Assembly: GCF_947499705.1 (NCBI RefSeq)
Contig: NZ_CANMPJ010000002.1
Location: forward strand, 496,001 to 560,000
Length of the DNA: 64,000 nt
From: an uncultured Erythrobacter sp.
Lineage (GTDB): Bacteria > Pseudomonadota > Alphaproteobacteria > Sphingomonadales > Sphingomonadaceae
Reading direction: 5' to 3'
Shown: piece after piece, positions 18,251 through 26,570 of the stretch
Layout: every line of letters begins with the position of its first letter
Position numbering within the stretch: the stretch's first letter is position 1
Translations under genes and position numbers: made by a program
Notes under the pieces: model-generated
What the model was told of the DNA's origin: nothing
What the model saw: the letters and a program-made list of their open reading frames with translations, nothing else
Databases searched by the model: none

Positions 18251-19007
18251 GGCCGCCACTCTTCCGACGCGGCGCGATGAAGCATGGCGCTATGCCGATA
18301 TGGACTTCATTGCGCAGTCCGATCCGGCGGTGATCAATCACTGGCGCGTGTTGGACGTGCCTGCGGGGGAAACCCGTTTCGAATACACGGCGCATGACGC
18401 CGGAGCAGATTCGCCGGGCATGGTCGATCGGCTCAGGGTGCATGTCGGCAAAGGCGGAAGGTTCGAAGCGTTCAAGGTCATAACCGGCGGCAAATATGCA
18501 CGGGTCGAATTGGAAGTGACTCTGGACGAAGGCGCGCATTTTGAGTTTGGCGGCGTCACCATTGGCGGCGGCGAAAAAGTGCAGGAATTCGTGACGACTA
18601 CTGTCCACGCACAGCCCGGTGCGACGTCGAATCAGACGGTCCGCGCGGTGCAATGGGGCACGGCGACTGGCAATTTCCTGGGTGAGGTCAAGGTGGCCCG
18701 GCACGCGCAGAAGACTGACGCTGCGCAGAGCTTCAAAGGTCTACTGCTGGAGGCCGGCGCCAGCGCCAATGCGGTGCCGCAGCTGGAAATTTTCGCCGAC
18801 GACGTGAAGTGCGCACACGGCGCGACCGTCGGAGAACTCGATGAGGCGGCGCGCTACTACATGGCCGCGCGCGGATTATCGCCTGAGCTTGCGCAGAAGC
18901 TGCTGGTGCAGGCCTTCATCGGCGACGCATTTGTTGCGCTTGACGATGAGGCCACGCGCGAACGGCTTCTCGAAAAGGCATTGGAAGCATTGGAAGGGAG
19001 AGTGTGA
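18243..19007 (+). CDS. sufD: Fe-S scaffold subunit SufD
   Basis: A 254-residue SufD, shorter than the roughly 420-residue enterobacterial form because it lacks most of the N-terminal helical domain, as is usual in alphaproteobacteria. The SufB/D beta-helix core carries the diagnostic segments QSFKGLLLEAGASANAVPQLEIFADDVKCAHGATVGELDEAA, including the conserved His of CAHGAT, and the C-terminal AFIGDAF. It partners SufB and SufC. The reading frame starts inside sufC. Confidence 0.95.
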   Translation: MPEAATLPTRRDEAWRYADMDFIAQSDPAVINHWRVLDVPAGETRFEYTAHDAGADSPGMVDRLRVHVGKGGRFEAFKVITGGKYARVELEVTLDEGAHFEFGGVTIGGGEKVQEFVTTTVHAQPGATSNQTVRAVQWGTATGNFLGEVKVARHAQKTDAAQSFKGLLLEAGASANAVPQLEIFADDVKCAHGATVGELDEAARYYMAARGLSPELAQKLLVQAFIGDAFVALDDEATRERLLEKALEALEGRV

Positions 19008-19429
19008 TGATGAAAAAGTATCTGCTTGCGACACTACCGGTAGCTGGACTTCTTGTGGGAGGAGCGACGGTGCTTCACGCCGAGGACACGAAGAGTGCCG
19101 AGGCTCCGCCGGTCAGCGCGTTCAGCCCCATCCAAAGATACGCCATTAGCTATGATGATCCGCGCGACATCGCAGAGTTCTATTTGCGAGACTTTGGTAT
19201 CAAGGCTCGTGATGCCGAATTCGAGGAGATTGACCATCCCAGCGATGTGTCGATGCGGATCGTGATGGTGACAGTCGATGGAATACGCGACGATTCGGTG
19301 CGCGGCATTCAACTGCGCTTAGGCGTGCGAGCCAATGCAGGAAGCTGGGAAGCGGTTGAAGCTGGCATGCGGCGCAAATGCGCCCGTGGTGACGATGCCG
19401 GGAAATGGACGAAAGCGGTATGTCCGTGA
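19007..19429 (+). CDS. Unknown secreted protein between sufD and sufS (3)
   Basis: A 140-residue protein with a clear Sec signal peptide, MMKKYLLATLPVAGLLVGGATVLHA, so it is exported. The mature part is acidic at first, then has ISYDDPRDIAEFYLRDFGIKARDAEF and a C-terminal pair of Cys (RRKCARG, KAVCP) that may form a disulfide. No family is recognised. The ATG overlaps the sufD stop (TGATG); a second ATG follows directly. It overlaps the next gene by 10 bp. An exported protein inside a cytosolic Fe-S operon is unexpected. Confidence 0.6.
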   Translation: MMKKYLLATLPVAGLLVGGATVLHAEDTKSAEAPPVSAFSPIQRYAISYDDPRDIAEFYLRDFGIKARDAEFEEIDHPSDVSMRIVMVTVDGIRDDSVRGIQLRLGVRANAGSWEAVEAGMRRKCARGDDAGKWTKAVCP

Positions 19430-19794
19430 GCCTGATCGCCAGCCTTTTGTTGCTCCAATCCATGCCGGGTATCGTTCAGCAGCGCACGCCGGAGCTCGAT
19501 GCGGCAAACGATTGCTTGATCGCCAAGACAAACGAATGGCTACAAAAACACGACTGGCACCCGGCGGATGCTGAGCGTTGGCGCTGGGCAACCAAGATTG
19601 TCGAAAAATGCGCGTCCGAGGTAGAGGCAAGTGCACTTTCGATTTCGGAGCCGGGTAATCCGGTAATGCAAATCTATCGCAGCGGCGCCGAAATCAGGAT
19701 TACCAACCATCAGCTTCGGAAAGCTGAAGCGCTCTATTATGTCGACGGCATCATTAGAGATCGATTTCCGCCCAAAGCGGAGAATTCTGAGTGA
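19420..19794 (+). CDS. Unknown secreted protein between sufD and sufS (4)
   Basis: A 124-residue protein with a short hydrophobic N-terminus (MSVSLIASLLLLQSMPGIVQQ) that could be a signal peptide. The mature region has two Cys (ANDCLIA, VEKCASE), Trp-rich WHPADAERWRWATKI, and a strand-rich end. No family is recognised. It overlaps the upstream gene by 10 bp and sufS by 4 bp (GTGA), so it is embedded in the operon. Size and Cys spacing hint that it pairs with the secreted protein at 19007. Confidence 0.55.
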   Translation: MSVSLIASLLLLQSMPGIVQQRTPELDAANDCLIAKTNEWLQKHDWHPADAERWRWATKIVEKCASEVEASALSISEPGNPVMQIYRSGAEIRITNHQLRKAEALYYVDGIIRDRFPPKAENSE

Positions 19795-21029
19795 ACGCAC
19801 CCGCCGCCTTGGACACGCAAACCATCCGCGATCTGCGCGCCGACTTTCCGGGCCTCGTGACCCGGGACGGCGCGCCGTGGCATTATCTCGATACCGCCGC
19901 GACGGCCCAGAAGCCGCGTCAGGTGATCGATGCGATGGCGCGTGCCTTGGGTGAGGATTATGCGACCGTACATCGCGGGGTCTATTCGCGTTCTGCCGAG
20001 ATGACGCTAGCCTATGAAGGTGCGCGGCGAACGATTGCGACATTCCTGGGTGGGCGCGAGGATGAGATCGTCTTCACGCGCGGCGCGACTGAGGCGATCA
20101 ACCTCGTTATGAATAGCTGGGGCCGAGCAAACCTTAAGCCGGGCGATCGCATCCTGCTCTCGCAGTTGGAGCATCACTCGAATATCGTCCCGTGGCAGAT
20201 GGTGGCGGAGGCCACCGGCGCTGAAATCGATGTCTGCCCACTGACCGTTGATCACCAGATCGATCTCGACGCTGCTGAAGTCATGCTGACGGATCGGCAC
20301 AAGCTGGTCGCATTCTGCCACGTCTCGAATGTGCTCGGCAGCGTGCTCGATGCGCCGCGCGCTGCGGCTTTGACACACAGAGTGGGCGCAAAGCTGCTGC
20401 TCGATGGCTGCCAGTCGGCACCGCACATGTCAGTTGATGTGACGACGTTTAATTGCGATTTCTATGTCTTCAGCGCGCACAAGCTCTACGGGCCGACCGG
20501 GATCGGCGCCTTGTGGGCGCGGAGCGAAATTCTGGATGCCATGCCCGCATGGGAAGGCGGCGGATCGATGATCGACCGCGTTACCTTCGAGAAGACCACC
20601 TATGCACCCGCCCCGCAGCGCTTTGAGGCGGGCACCCCGGCCATCACCGAAGCTGTCGCGTTCGCCGCTGCTGCTGACTACGTCACCGAAATCGGCACGG
20701 CCCGCATTCACGAAACCGAGGCTGCGCTGGTCGCGCGCCTGCGCCGCGAATTGGGTGCGATGAACGATGTGACACTCTTCGGCCCGGCGGACAGCGCCGG
20801 AATTGTCAGCTTTGCGATCGACGGAATCCACCCGCACGATCTCGGCACGATTCTGGACGAAGCCAATGTCGCGATCCGCGCCGGGCACCATTGCGCACAG
20901 CCTTTGATGGACTATCTCGGCGTTCCCGCGACCGCGCGCGCCAGCTTCGGCGTCTATTCGACCGATGCCGATGTCGATGCGCTGCTCGAAGGCATTGCCC
21001 GCACAAGACGAATTTTTGGAAGAGAGTAG
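19791..21029 (+). CDS. sufS: Cysteine desulfurase SufS
   Basis: A 412-residue PLP-dependent group II cysteine desulfurase that mobilises sulfur as a persulfide for SufBCD. Evidence: YLDTAATAQKPRQVIDAM, the YATVHRGVYSRSAEMT segment, EHHSNIVPWQ, the PLP lysine in FSAHKLYGPTG, and the catalytic Cys in IRAGHHCAQPLM. Translation begins at GTG 19791, overlapping the previous stop. No sufE is in the window, so the sulfur acceptor is elsewhere or replaced. Confidence 0.96.
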   Translation: MNAPAALDTQTIRDLRADFPGLVTRDGAPWHYLDTAATAQKPRQVIDAMARALGEDYATVHRGVYSRSAEMTLAYEGARRTIATFLGGREDEIVFTRGATEAINLVMNSWGRANLKPGDRILLSQLEHHSNIVPWQMVAEATGAEIDVCPLTVDHQIDLDAAEVMLTDRHKLVAFCHVSNVLGSVLDAPRAAALTHRVGAKLLLDGCQSAPHMSVDVTTFNCDFYVFSAHKLYGPTGIGALWARSEILDAMPAWEGGGSMIDRVTFEKTTYAPAPQRFEAGTPAITEAVAFAAAADYVTEIGTARIHETEAALVARLRRELGAMNDVTLFGPADSAGIVSFAIDGIHPHDLGTILDEANVAIRAGHHCAQPLMDYLGVPATARASFGVYSTDADVDALLEGIARTRRIFGRE

Positions 21030-21033
21030 GCCC

Positions 21034-21543
21034 ATGAACAAGCCCACTGAAGAACGCGAATTTGTCGCAGCTCCGGCTCCGAATGACGAGGTGATTGCAA
21101 AACCACCCCGTGCGCGCGTGTCCGATGCGGTCGATCCCGATGAAGGCGAGACGGATGCTGCTCCTGCTAAGCGTGAACGCGACTATCTCGATGGCTTCCT
21201 CGCCGCCAAGCCTGCCGAAGGTCCTGTGGGTGGCCCCGGTAGCGAGCTCCAACAGGCCGTGATTGATGCGCTTAAGGAAATCTACGACCCGGAGATCCCG
21301 GTCAATATCTACGATCTCGGCCTGATCTACGGCGTCGAAGTCGATGACGAAGCCGATGCGACTGTAACAATGACGCTGACGACGCCGCATTGCCCGGTCG
21401 CTGAGACAATGCCCGGTGAAGTCGAACTGCGCGCGTCCTCTGTGCCTGGAATTCGCGATGCCGAGGTGAATCTGGTCTGGGACCCGCCATGGAGCCCCGA
21501 AAAGATGACCGACGAAGCGCGGCTCGAACTGGGGATGCTGTGA
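21034..21543 (+). CDS. sufT: SUF system assembly protein, DUF59/SufT type
   Basis: A 169-residue protein with a MIP18/DUF59 domain in the C-terminal 100 residues: VIDALKEIYDPEIPVNIYDLGLIYGVEVDD, TMTLTTPHCPVAETMP with the conserved Cys, and VNLVWDPPWSPEKMTDEAR. SufT-type proteins help in Fe-S maturation. The first 65 residues are charged and Pro/Ala-rich, an extension not part of the domain. Start chosen at the ATG 4 bp after sufS, with AGAGAG upstream. Its stop overlaps the sufA ATG (TGATG). Confidence 0.93.
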   Translation: MNKPTEEREFVAAPAPNDEVIAKPPRARVSDAVDPDEGETDAAPAKRERDYLDGFLAAKPAEGPVGGPGSELQQAVIDALKEIYDPEIPVNIYDLGLIYGVEVDDEADATVTMTLTTPHCPVAETMPGEVELRASSVPGIRDAEVNLVWDPPWSPEKMTDEARLELGML

Positions 21544-21896
21544 TGAGCACCAAAACCAGAGAACGTCCAGCCGCTGTCATTCTGACCAAGGGTGCCGAGG
21601 ATCGCATCGCACACCTGATGAGCAAGGCTCCGGACGATGCGATCGGTGTCAAACTCTCAACCCCGCGCCGAGGCTGTTCAGGCCTTGCCTATTCGGTCGA
21701 TTACGTCGCCGAAGAGGCCAAATTCGACGAGAAAATCGAAACGCCGGGCGGCATTTTCTACATCGACGGCGCGAGCGTGTTGTATCTCGTTGGGTCGACC
21801 ATGGATTGGCAGGAAGACGATTTCACCGCCGGGTTCGTGTTCGAAAACCCCAACGCCAAGGGTGCGTGCGGTTGCGGCGAGAGCTTTATGGTCTGA
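21543..21896 (+). CDS. sufA: A-type Fe-S carrier SufA
   Basis: A 117-residue A-type carrier that accepts clusters from SufBCD and delivers them to apoproteins. The three ligand cysteines are C45 (RGCSG), C109 and C111 (ACGCGESF). HesB/IscA fold strands GVKLST, LAYSVDYV and FYIDGASVLYLVGSTMDW are all present. It is the last gene of the suf operon, coupled to sufT by a TGATG overlap. Confidence 0.95.
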   Translation: MSTKTRERPAAVILTKGAEDRIAHLMSKAPDDAIGVKLSTPRRGCSGLAYSVDYVAEEAKFDEKIETPGGIFYIDGASVLYLVGSTMDWQEDDFTAGFVFENPNAKGACGCGESFMV

Positions 21897-21951
21897 CTTC
21901 AGGGCTCTGCGCCTATGGCGAACAGCGGTGTAGTGTGATAGTAAGGCACCT

Positions 21952-22401
21952 ATGGCTGAGCGGAAACCTGACTACAAGAAGCGCTACGAAGAACTGATGC
22001 GCAACGCGGGCGAGCGTAGGCGCACAATTTCGGCACGCACGCTCGAGAATGAGCGTCGCTTTCGCATTGAGCAGAAACGCCTTGCGCAGCAACGCACCAA
22101 CGTAGAGCGCACCGCGCGGGTTGAGCGCGACTTACGCCAACACGCCAAGCTTGTGCGTGTGGTAGCGCTGATCCAGCGCGAATTGGCGGCGCTCCAAGTG
22201 AAACTGGATACCGCGACCGATAGAGATGAAATCATCCTGCTCAAGGCCGAAATCGCGCATTTGCGGGTGCTCAAGACAAACTTGAGCCAAAGGCCGCCAC
22301 GTAAACCGCCGGAGAGCGGAATGCGCATGCCCGCAGTTCCACCACGCGGGCCGTTACCGAAACAAGGCGGCGCCGAAGCACCGCTCGATTTCGGCGCGTA
22401 G
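21952..22401 (+). CDS. Hypothetical basic coiled-coil protein
   Basis: A 149-residue, very Arg/Lys-rich protein with a long predicted coiled coil (about 1-110, repeats of RR, E and L heptads) and a Pro-rich tail (RPPRKPPESG, PAVPPRGPLP). There is no signal peptide and no recognised domain. High charge and helicity suggest nucleic-acid or scaffold binding, but that is a guess. It begins 55 bp after sufA and converges on the next gene with a 3-bp gap. Confidence 0.55.
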   Translation: MAERKPDYKKRYEELMRNAGERRRTISARTLENERRFRIEQKRLAQQRTNVERTARVERDLRQHAKLVRVVALIQRELAALQVKLDTATDRDEIILLKAEIAHLRVLKTNLSQRPPRKPPESGMRMPAVPPRGPLPKQGGAEAPLDFGA

Positions 22402-22404
22402 CGG

Positions 22405-23358
22405 TCAGTCTTCCTCGGCCAGCCGCGCGATCAGGCGGCGTTCGAGATCGTCGATCTGTCCATCGCCATCGATTTGCGCATCGACCCAGCTTTGTTCTTG
22501 GTCGGTGACAGCATCACCGGCGGCAAAGTCAACGGCATAGTCGTTCTGCGGACCGTCCGTGCCTTTGAGGTGCTCTATAGCCCAGTCGATGCGTTCGCCG
22601 ACACCTGCTGTGCTGTTCGCCATCGCGCCCAGAAATGCGCCGTGGCCTTTGCTTTCGGTTTCGACGAATTTCACCAGCTCCAGCTTGCGCTCGTGGCTCA
22701 ATTGCGCGTTGTCGAGCGTGAAGCCGCGCAGGAAGTTGCTCACCCCGTCGACGAACAGGTCTGCCCATTCGGGAGCGTTCTCATCTTCCAGCGTTGCGTC
22801 TTTCAGACGGAACAGAAGCTCGGCATCGAACCGGCTCACGGCAGCGGGGCCATAGCCTCCGCTGGCAAAGATCACCCGGCGCAGGATCCTGCATTCGGCG
22901 GAGCTGATGTGTGTGGCCGACAAATCGCCGCCGCAGCGGGTCGGGCCGGTTCCGGTGAGCACTTCGCGTTCGATTTGTTCCAGAACATAATTCTTGAGGC
23001 GAACAGGCACGTTTTCAGCACGTTCGACGATCCGGACGATGGTTTCCAGTTCGACCATGCTGTCGACCACGCCATCGTGATCGACCTGCGCAATAAGCCA
23101 TGCCGCCTCGGAATCGTTGCATTGCAGGCGCGGCTTAGTGCCATTGAGCACATATTCGCCAATCGCTTCGACAAAGAAATCGCACCATTCTTCTGAGCGC
23201 TCGCTCAATGAATTGTTGAGCGCAAACAAAGCCTCGGCTTCGTCCTGATGGATCACACCATCGCCCCAGCCCTGGCGGCGAAGCGCCAGGACTTCCTCTG
23301 GCGAAACCTGTCCATCGTCCGCTGCGCGCTGCGCAAGCTCAGAAAAATGCGTCGTCAT
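22405..23358 (-). CDS. Hypothetical acidic protein with internal duplication
   Basis: A 317-residue acidic, soluble protein. Two similar units are visible: residues about 18-73 (VSPEEVLALRR, QDEAEALFALNNS, EEWCDFFVEAIGEYVLNG) and about 151-215 (ISSAECRILRR, RFDAELLFRLKDA, PEWADLFVDGVSNFLRG). Each joins an EF-hand-like or helix pair to a W-x-D-x-F-V-E/D helix. Short Asp-rich turns (DDGQVSPEE, DHDGVVDS, DGDGQIDDLE) resemble calcium-binding loops, especially the last. No named family is recognised. Calcium binding is inferred from those turns. Confidence 0.6.
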   Translation of the reverse strand: MTTHFSELAQRAADDGQVSPEEVLALRRQGWGDGVIHQDEAEALFALNNSLSERSEEWCDFFVEAIGEYVLNGTKPRLQCNDSEAAWLIAQVDHDGVVDSMVELETIVRIVERAENVPVRLKNYVLEQIEREVLTGTGPTRCGGDLSATHISSAECRILRRVIFASGGYGPAAVSRFDAELLFRLKDATLEDENAPEWADLFVDGVSNFLRGFTLDNAQLSHERKLELVKFVETESKGHGAFLGAMANSTAGVGERIDWAIEHLKGTDGPQNDYAVDFAAGDAVTDQEQSWVDAQIDGDGQIDDLERRLIARLAEED

Positions 23359-23431
23359 ATGCCGGTCAAACCCTCTGCAATTCGCGCATCTTATGGCACG
23401 AACGCACTTAAGACGGGGTTACCAAGCCGAT

Positions 23432-23842
23432 TTACCGTCGCTCTATCTCGGCGATACAGGCCGCCCGATCGACTTCGCCCCCGCCGGAGCGCAAGCGGGC
23501 ATCGACATGCGTTGCGACCGGTTCTGACCCTGCTTCCAGCGGGTAAAGGAAGATGTCGAGCACACAGCGATCGCTGGAAAATTGCAGCTTGCGCGCGTCT
23601 CCCTCTGCCAAGTCGATCCGCGCGGATCCAAACCGTGCAGTGAGTGTTGTGGCGCGCGCACCAATCACTCCGTCCAATCCGCGCTGGCGCATCACTTGCG
23701 GCGGGCGGAAGGCCCCGTTTGAAGGCGGAGCCGAGACCGGCGGGCGCGCAGCGGTCGAAGCGGTTCGGGCGGGCGCCGTCCCGGAGCCACCGGCGCAGGC
23801 CGAGATCGCAAGGGCGGAGAGCAAGGCAGCAAGTTTACGCAT
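23432..23842 (-). CDS. Hypothetical lipoprotein
   Basis: A 136-residue protein with a lipoprotein signal: MRKLAALLSALAISACAGG, lipobox ISAC, Cys at 16. An Ala/Pro/Ser-rich linker (about 17-50) is followed by a small domain with a Cys pair (SDRCVLDIFLYPLE, DRAACIAEIE) that could be disulfide-bonded. No family is recognised. It overlaps the end of the EI24 gene by 8 bp and is probably co-transcribed with it. Confidence 0.6.
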   Translation of the reverse strand: MRKLAALLSALAISACAGGSGTAPARTASTAARPPVSAPPSNGAFRPPQVMRQRGLDGVIGARATTLTARFGSARIDLAEGDARKLQFSSDRCVLDIFLYPLEAGSEPVATHVDARLRSGGGEVDRAACIAEIERR

Positions 23843-24542
23843 GGGCAGACCCCTTTGATCCCAGGCGATTCATTGCACCATGCGTCACATGCGTTCCTGC
23901 CGCCGCGCCGATAATCGGAGCGAGCAACCCTGCCAGCGGCACCAGCATGAGCCCGGCGATTGCGCCGCCCAGCACAAACCGGTCAAAGCCGCTTACCGGG
24001 CTTCCCACTGGCTCATCACCGCAGTGCCGCAGCCAGGCCATATCGGTCAGCTCACGGCCCAGCAGGACAGCGTTGACCAACAGGAATACGATCGCTGGTC
24101 CAATCGCAGTAAACATCAGGACTACCGCGAACGGCAGCGCCAACAGGTTGAACAGCACCGCGCGCCCGGCACCCCTCAGCGAATTGGCAAGATCGCGCTT
24201 GAACGGCAGCTTTTTCGCGCGGCACGCTGCCTCCGGATAATGCTGCATTTCGACAGCCGCGACGATCTCATCGGCGAAAAACTGGAGCACTGCGAGTGCG
24301 ACAACGCGAAACAGCAACCACGCTGCAAGCAGCGTCAGGATAATTGCCGCAACGGCTTCCAGCGTCCCGCCTGCCGACCACGCGTACTCGTTCCCGATCC
24401 AGAGCAGGATGCGATAGACCCCGTAGCCACCGATAACGAACAGCAGCAGTGTGATGCCGATGCTTTTCACCGCGACCTTCACCACCGCCGGATCGGCGAG
24501 CTGGCGGGCGGCCTTGAACAGGGAAGCGATAACCGGAGACAT
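23835..24542 (-). CDS. EI24 domain membrane protein (CysZ-like)
   Basis: A 235-residue inner-membrane protein with about four to six hydrophobic helices and the EI24/CysZ domain pattern: FFADEIVAAVEMQHYPEA after the second helix pair, then LRGAGRAVLFNLLALPFAVV, AIVFLLVNAVLLGRELTDM and a Gly/Ala-rich final helix. CysZ itself imports sulfate, but most EI24 proteins have no assigned substrate. The start MSPVIASLFKAARQLADP fits the family; an upstream ATG adds 16 residues. No cys genes are near, though the suf operon is. Confidence 0.8.
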   Translation of the reverse strand: MSPVIASLFKAARQLADPAVVKVAVKSIGITLLLFVIGGYGVYRILLWIGNEYAWSAGGTLEAVAAIILTLLAAWLLFRVVALAVLQFFADEIVAAVEMQHYPEAACRAKKLPFKRDLANSLRGAGRAVLFNLLALPFAVVLMFTAIGPAIVFLLVNAVLLGRELTDMAWLRHCGDEPVGSPVSGFDRFVLGGAIAGLMLVPLAGLLAPIIGAAAGTHVTHGAMNRLGSKGSAHA

Positions 24543-24688
24543 CAAGACCCCGAATGCGCCAGCCGGGCAGCGCAAGTCAAACCGGTTCACCGGGCCATCC
24601 GCAGATCATCTCGCCCCTTGGCCTAGCGCGCCTACCCCGCTAGGCGATCCGCAACCTTCCCTGATCCCAAACAACAGGACCAATATTT

Positions 24689-25681
24689 GTGACCGAACCG
24701 CGTTATGACGTGATCGCCATCGGCAATGCCGTGGTCGACGTAATTGCATCGTGCCAGGAAGAGCTAATCGAGGAATTGCAGCTTAATCGCGGCGGCATGA
24801 CCCTGATCGATGAGGCCCGCGCCGACGAGCTCTACAATGCGATGCCGCCGGCTCGCGAAGTTTCGGGCGGATCGGCTGCGAACACCTTGGCGGGGCTTTC
24901 CACGCTGGGGCTGCAATGCGCGTTTATCGGCCAGGTCGCCGATGATCAGCTTGGCAAAGTATTTCGCCACGACATGAAGGCGACCGGGATCGATTTCGAC
25001 ACCCCCGCCCGTGATGGCGAACCCGCGACGGGACGCGTGCTTATCTTCGTGACGCCCGATGGCGAGCGGACGATGAACACCTTCCTTGGCGCAGGCCAGT
25101 TTCTGCCAGCCAGCGCGCTGGACGAGGATCTGATCGCAAGCGGCGCGATCCTCTATCTCGAAGGCTATCTGTGGGATCCCGAAGAGCCCCGCCGCGCGAT
25201 GCGCCGCGCAATTGAAGTTGCCCGCGATGCCGGTCGCAAGATCGCCTTCACCGCCAGCGAAAGCTTCGTAATCGACCGCCATGGTGACGATTTCCGCGCG
25301 ATGATCGATGACGGCGTGATCGATATCTTGTTCGTCAACGAAAGCGAGCTGGCGACGCTGACCGGCGAAGACGATTTCGAAGCCGGGATTGCGGCGGTTT
25401 CGGGCAAGGTCCCGGTCCTGGTCGCAACCCGCAGCGAAAAAGGCGCGGTGGCCATCGCGCATGGTGAGCGCGCCGAAGTCGCCGCTGTGCCCGTGACCAA
25501 AGTGGTTGATACGACCGGCGCAGGCGATCAGTTCGCCGCCGGTTTCCTCTCCGGCTTCGCACGCGGCGAGCCGCTGACCAGTTGCCTCAAACGCGGCGCG
25601 ATTGCAGCGTCCGAGGTCATTTCACATTACGGCCCGCGCCCCGAAGCAGACATGAAAGCGATGATGGCGGAGAGGTTGTAG
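24689..25681 (+). CDS. PfkB-family sugar kinase, probable adenosine kinase
   Basis: A 330-residue ribokinase-family enzyme. The N-terminal IGNAVVDVIAS, substrate lid region GGSAANTLAGLSTLGLQCAFIGQV, and the C-terminal DTTGAGDQFAAGFLSGFARG with the catalytic Asp and anion hole are intact. In alphaproteobacteria this subgroup is annotated as adenosine kinase, phosphorylating adenosine to AMP; an inosine/guanosine or other sugar kinase role is not excluded. GTG start with no upstream ATG. Confidence 0.85.
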   Translation: MTEPRYDVIAIGNAVVDVIASCQEELIEELQLNRGGMTLIDEARADELYNAMPPAREVSGGSAANTLAGLSTLGLQCAFIGQVADDQLGKVFRHDMKATGIDFDTPARDGEPATGRVLIFVTPDGERTMNTFLGAGQFLPASALDEDLIASGAILYLEGYLWDPEEPRRAMRRAIEVARDAGRKIAFTASESFVIDRHGDDFRAMIDDGVIDILFVNESELATLTGEDDFEAGIAAVSGKVPVLVATRSEKGAVAIAHGERAEVAAVPVTKVVDTTGAGDQFAAGFLSGFARGEPLTSCLKRGAIAASEVISHYGPRPEADMKAMMAERL

Positions 25682-25686
25682 CCCGT

Positions 25687-25712
25687 CCGCGCGCAAGGAT
25701 GGGCGTGCGGAA
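25687..25712. repeat. Hairpin element sharing 16 nt with the nadC upstream repeat
   Basis: CCGCGCGC at 25687-25694 pairs with GCGTGCGG at 25703-25710, directly after the adenosine kinase stop. The segment GGATGGGCGTGCGGAA (25697-25712) is identical to 41599-41614. It may act as a 3' stem for the kinase transcript and belong to a dispersed repeat family. Confidence 0.45.
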
Positions 25713-25737
25713 GCAAAGAACTCAAAGTTGACACACC

Positions 25738-25750
25738 TGACACGGTGTCA
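25738..25750. promoter_or_regulatory. 13-bp palindrome beside a -35-like hexamer
   Basis: TGACAC-G-GTGTCA is a perfect palindrome immediately downstream of a consensus -35 TTGACA (25728-25733). A second AAGTTGACAC occurs at 25806-25815. The 263-bp gap before the lipoprotein at 25945 otherwise shows no gene. This may be a repressor site over a promoter; no regulator is identified. Confidence 0.4.
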
Positions 25751-25944
25751 CCCAGTGTTTTACGCGAATTACCTCAGGAATAGAGAGGGTTGTGTGCGAG
25801 GGGCGAAGTTGACACTTTTCCAACTCGAAATGCGCATTGGTTCAGGTTCAACGATTTCAAAGAGCGGGCGAAATCTACCCGTCCCCAGCCGAGTAGGAAA
25901 GCGCGCACCTTTCTTGCGGTACGCAGCGGTGATAGCCCCCGCTT

Positions 25945-26553
25945 ATGGCATCGAACTGGTTGAATACGGCGCTCGGCTTGGCCGCGATCGGGGTGCTTGG
26001 GGGCTGCGCGCCTGATCCAATCCCCGCCGGCGCCCGACCCGACATCACTCTGAAAAACGGGATTGTATGGTATTGGCAACAACCCGTTGAAGGCGGCTGC
26101 GTCGACTGGATGGCCCAGGAAGCCTGGGTTGATGCGAGGGTGCAGGTGGAAACCGAATGCGTTGAGCGGGGGACCACGGAGTATGGCGAGGTCAATGGCC
26201 TGTCTTACTCGTCCAGCTTCGACGAGATTACTTTCCACGGATACTGGCCCTGGTCCCCAAACACATCCTACGATTTGATGGTGTTCGATGAGGATGGGAA
26301 CTGGATCGAGACCGAACCATGTCCACACGAGCTCGCAGAAGCCGATCTGCGAAAGCTGCGGGCAGTTGTGGAGCAGGCTCTTCAGATCTCCTCGAGCCAA
26401 GGAGAGACGAAAGTTTTGGGTCGCGTCGAGGAGCGCCTTGCAATGACCGACGGCACCGGTCTTGCTGTGTCACAATTCGGCTGTTCGCACCGACCTGACG
26501 ACCCGTCCTGGCGCGATACGGCAGCTCGGCCCAATCCGTGGACGGACGAGTAG
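25945..26553 (+). CDS. Hypothetical lipoprotein, Cys-rich
   Basis: A 202-residue protein with a lipoprotein signal, lipobox VLGGC with Cys at 21. The mature part is Trp-rich (VWYWQQPVEGGCVDWMAQEAWVD, YWPWSPNTSYD) with several Cys (GGCVDW, TECVERG, EPCPHE, FGCSHR), suggesting disulfides in the periplasm. No family is recognised. It stands alone; a minus-strand cytochrome gene converges on its end. Confidence 0.55.
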   Translation: MASNWLNTALGLAAIGVLGGCAPDPIPAGARPDITLKNGIVWYWQQPVEGGCVDWMAQEAWVDARVQVETECVERGTTEYGEVNGLSYSSSFDEITFHGYWPWSPNTSYDLMVFDEDGNWIETEPCPHELAEADLRKLRAVVEQALQISSSQGETKVLGRVEERLAMTDGTGLAVSQFGCSHRPDDPSWRDTAARPNPWTDE

Positions 26554-26570
26554 TTGTTGGAGCAACCCTC

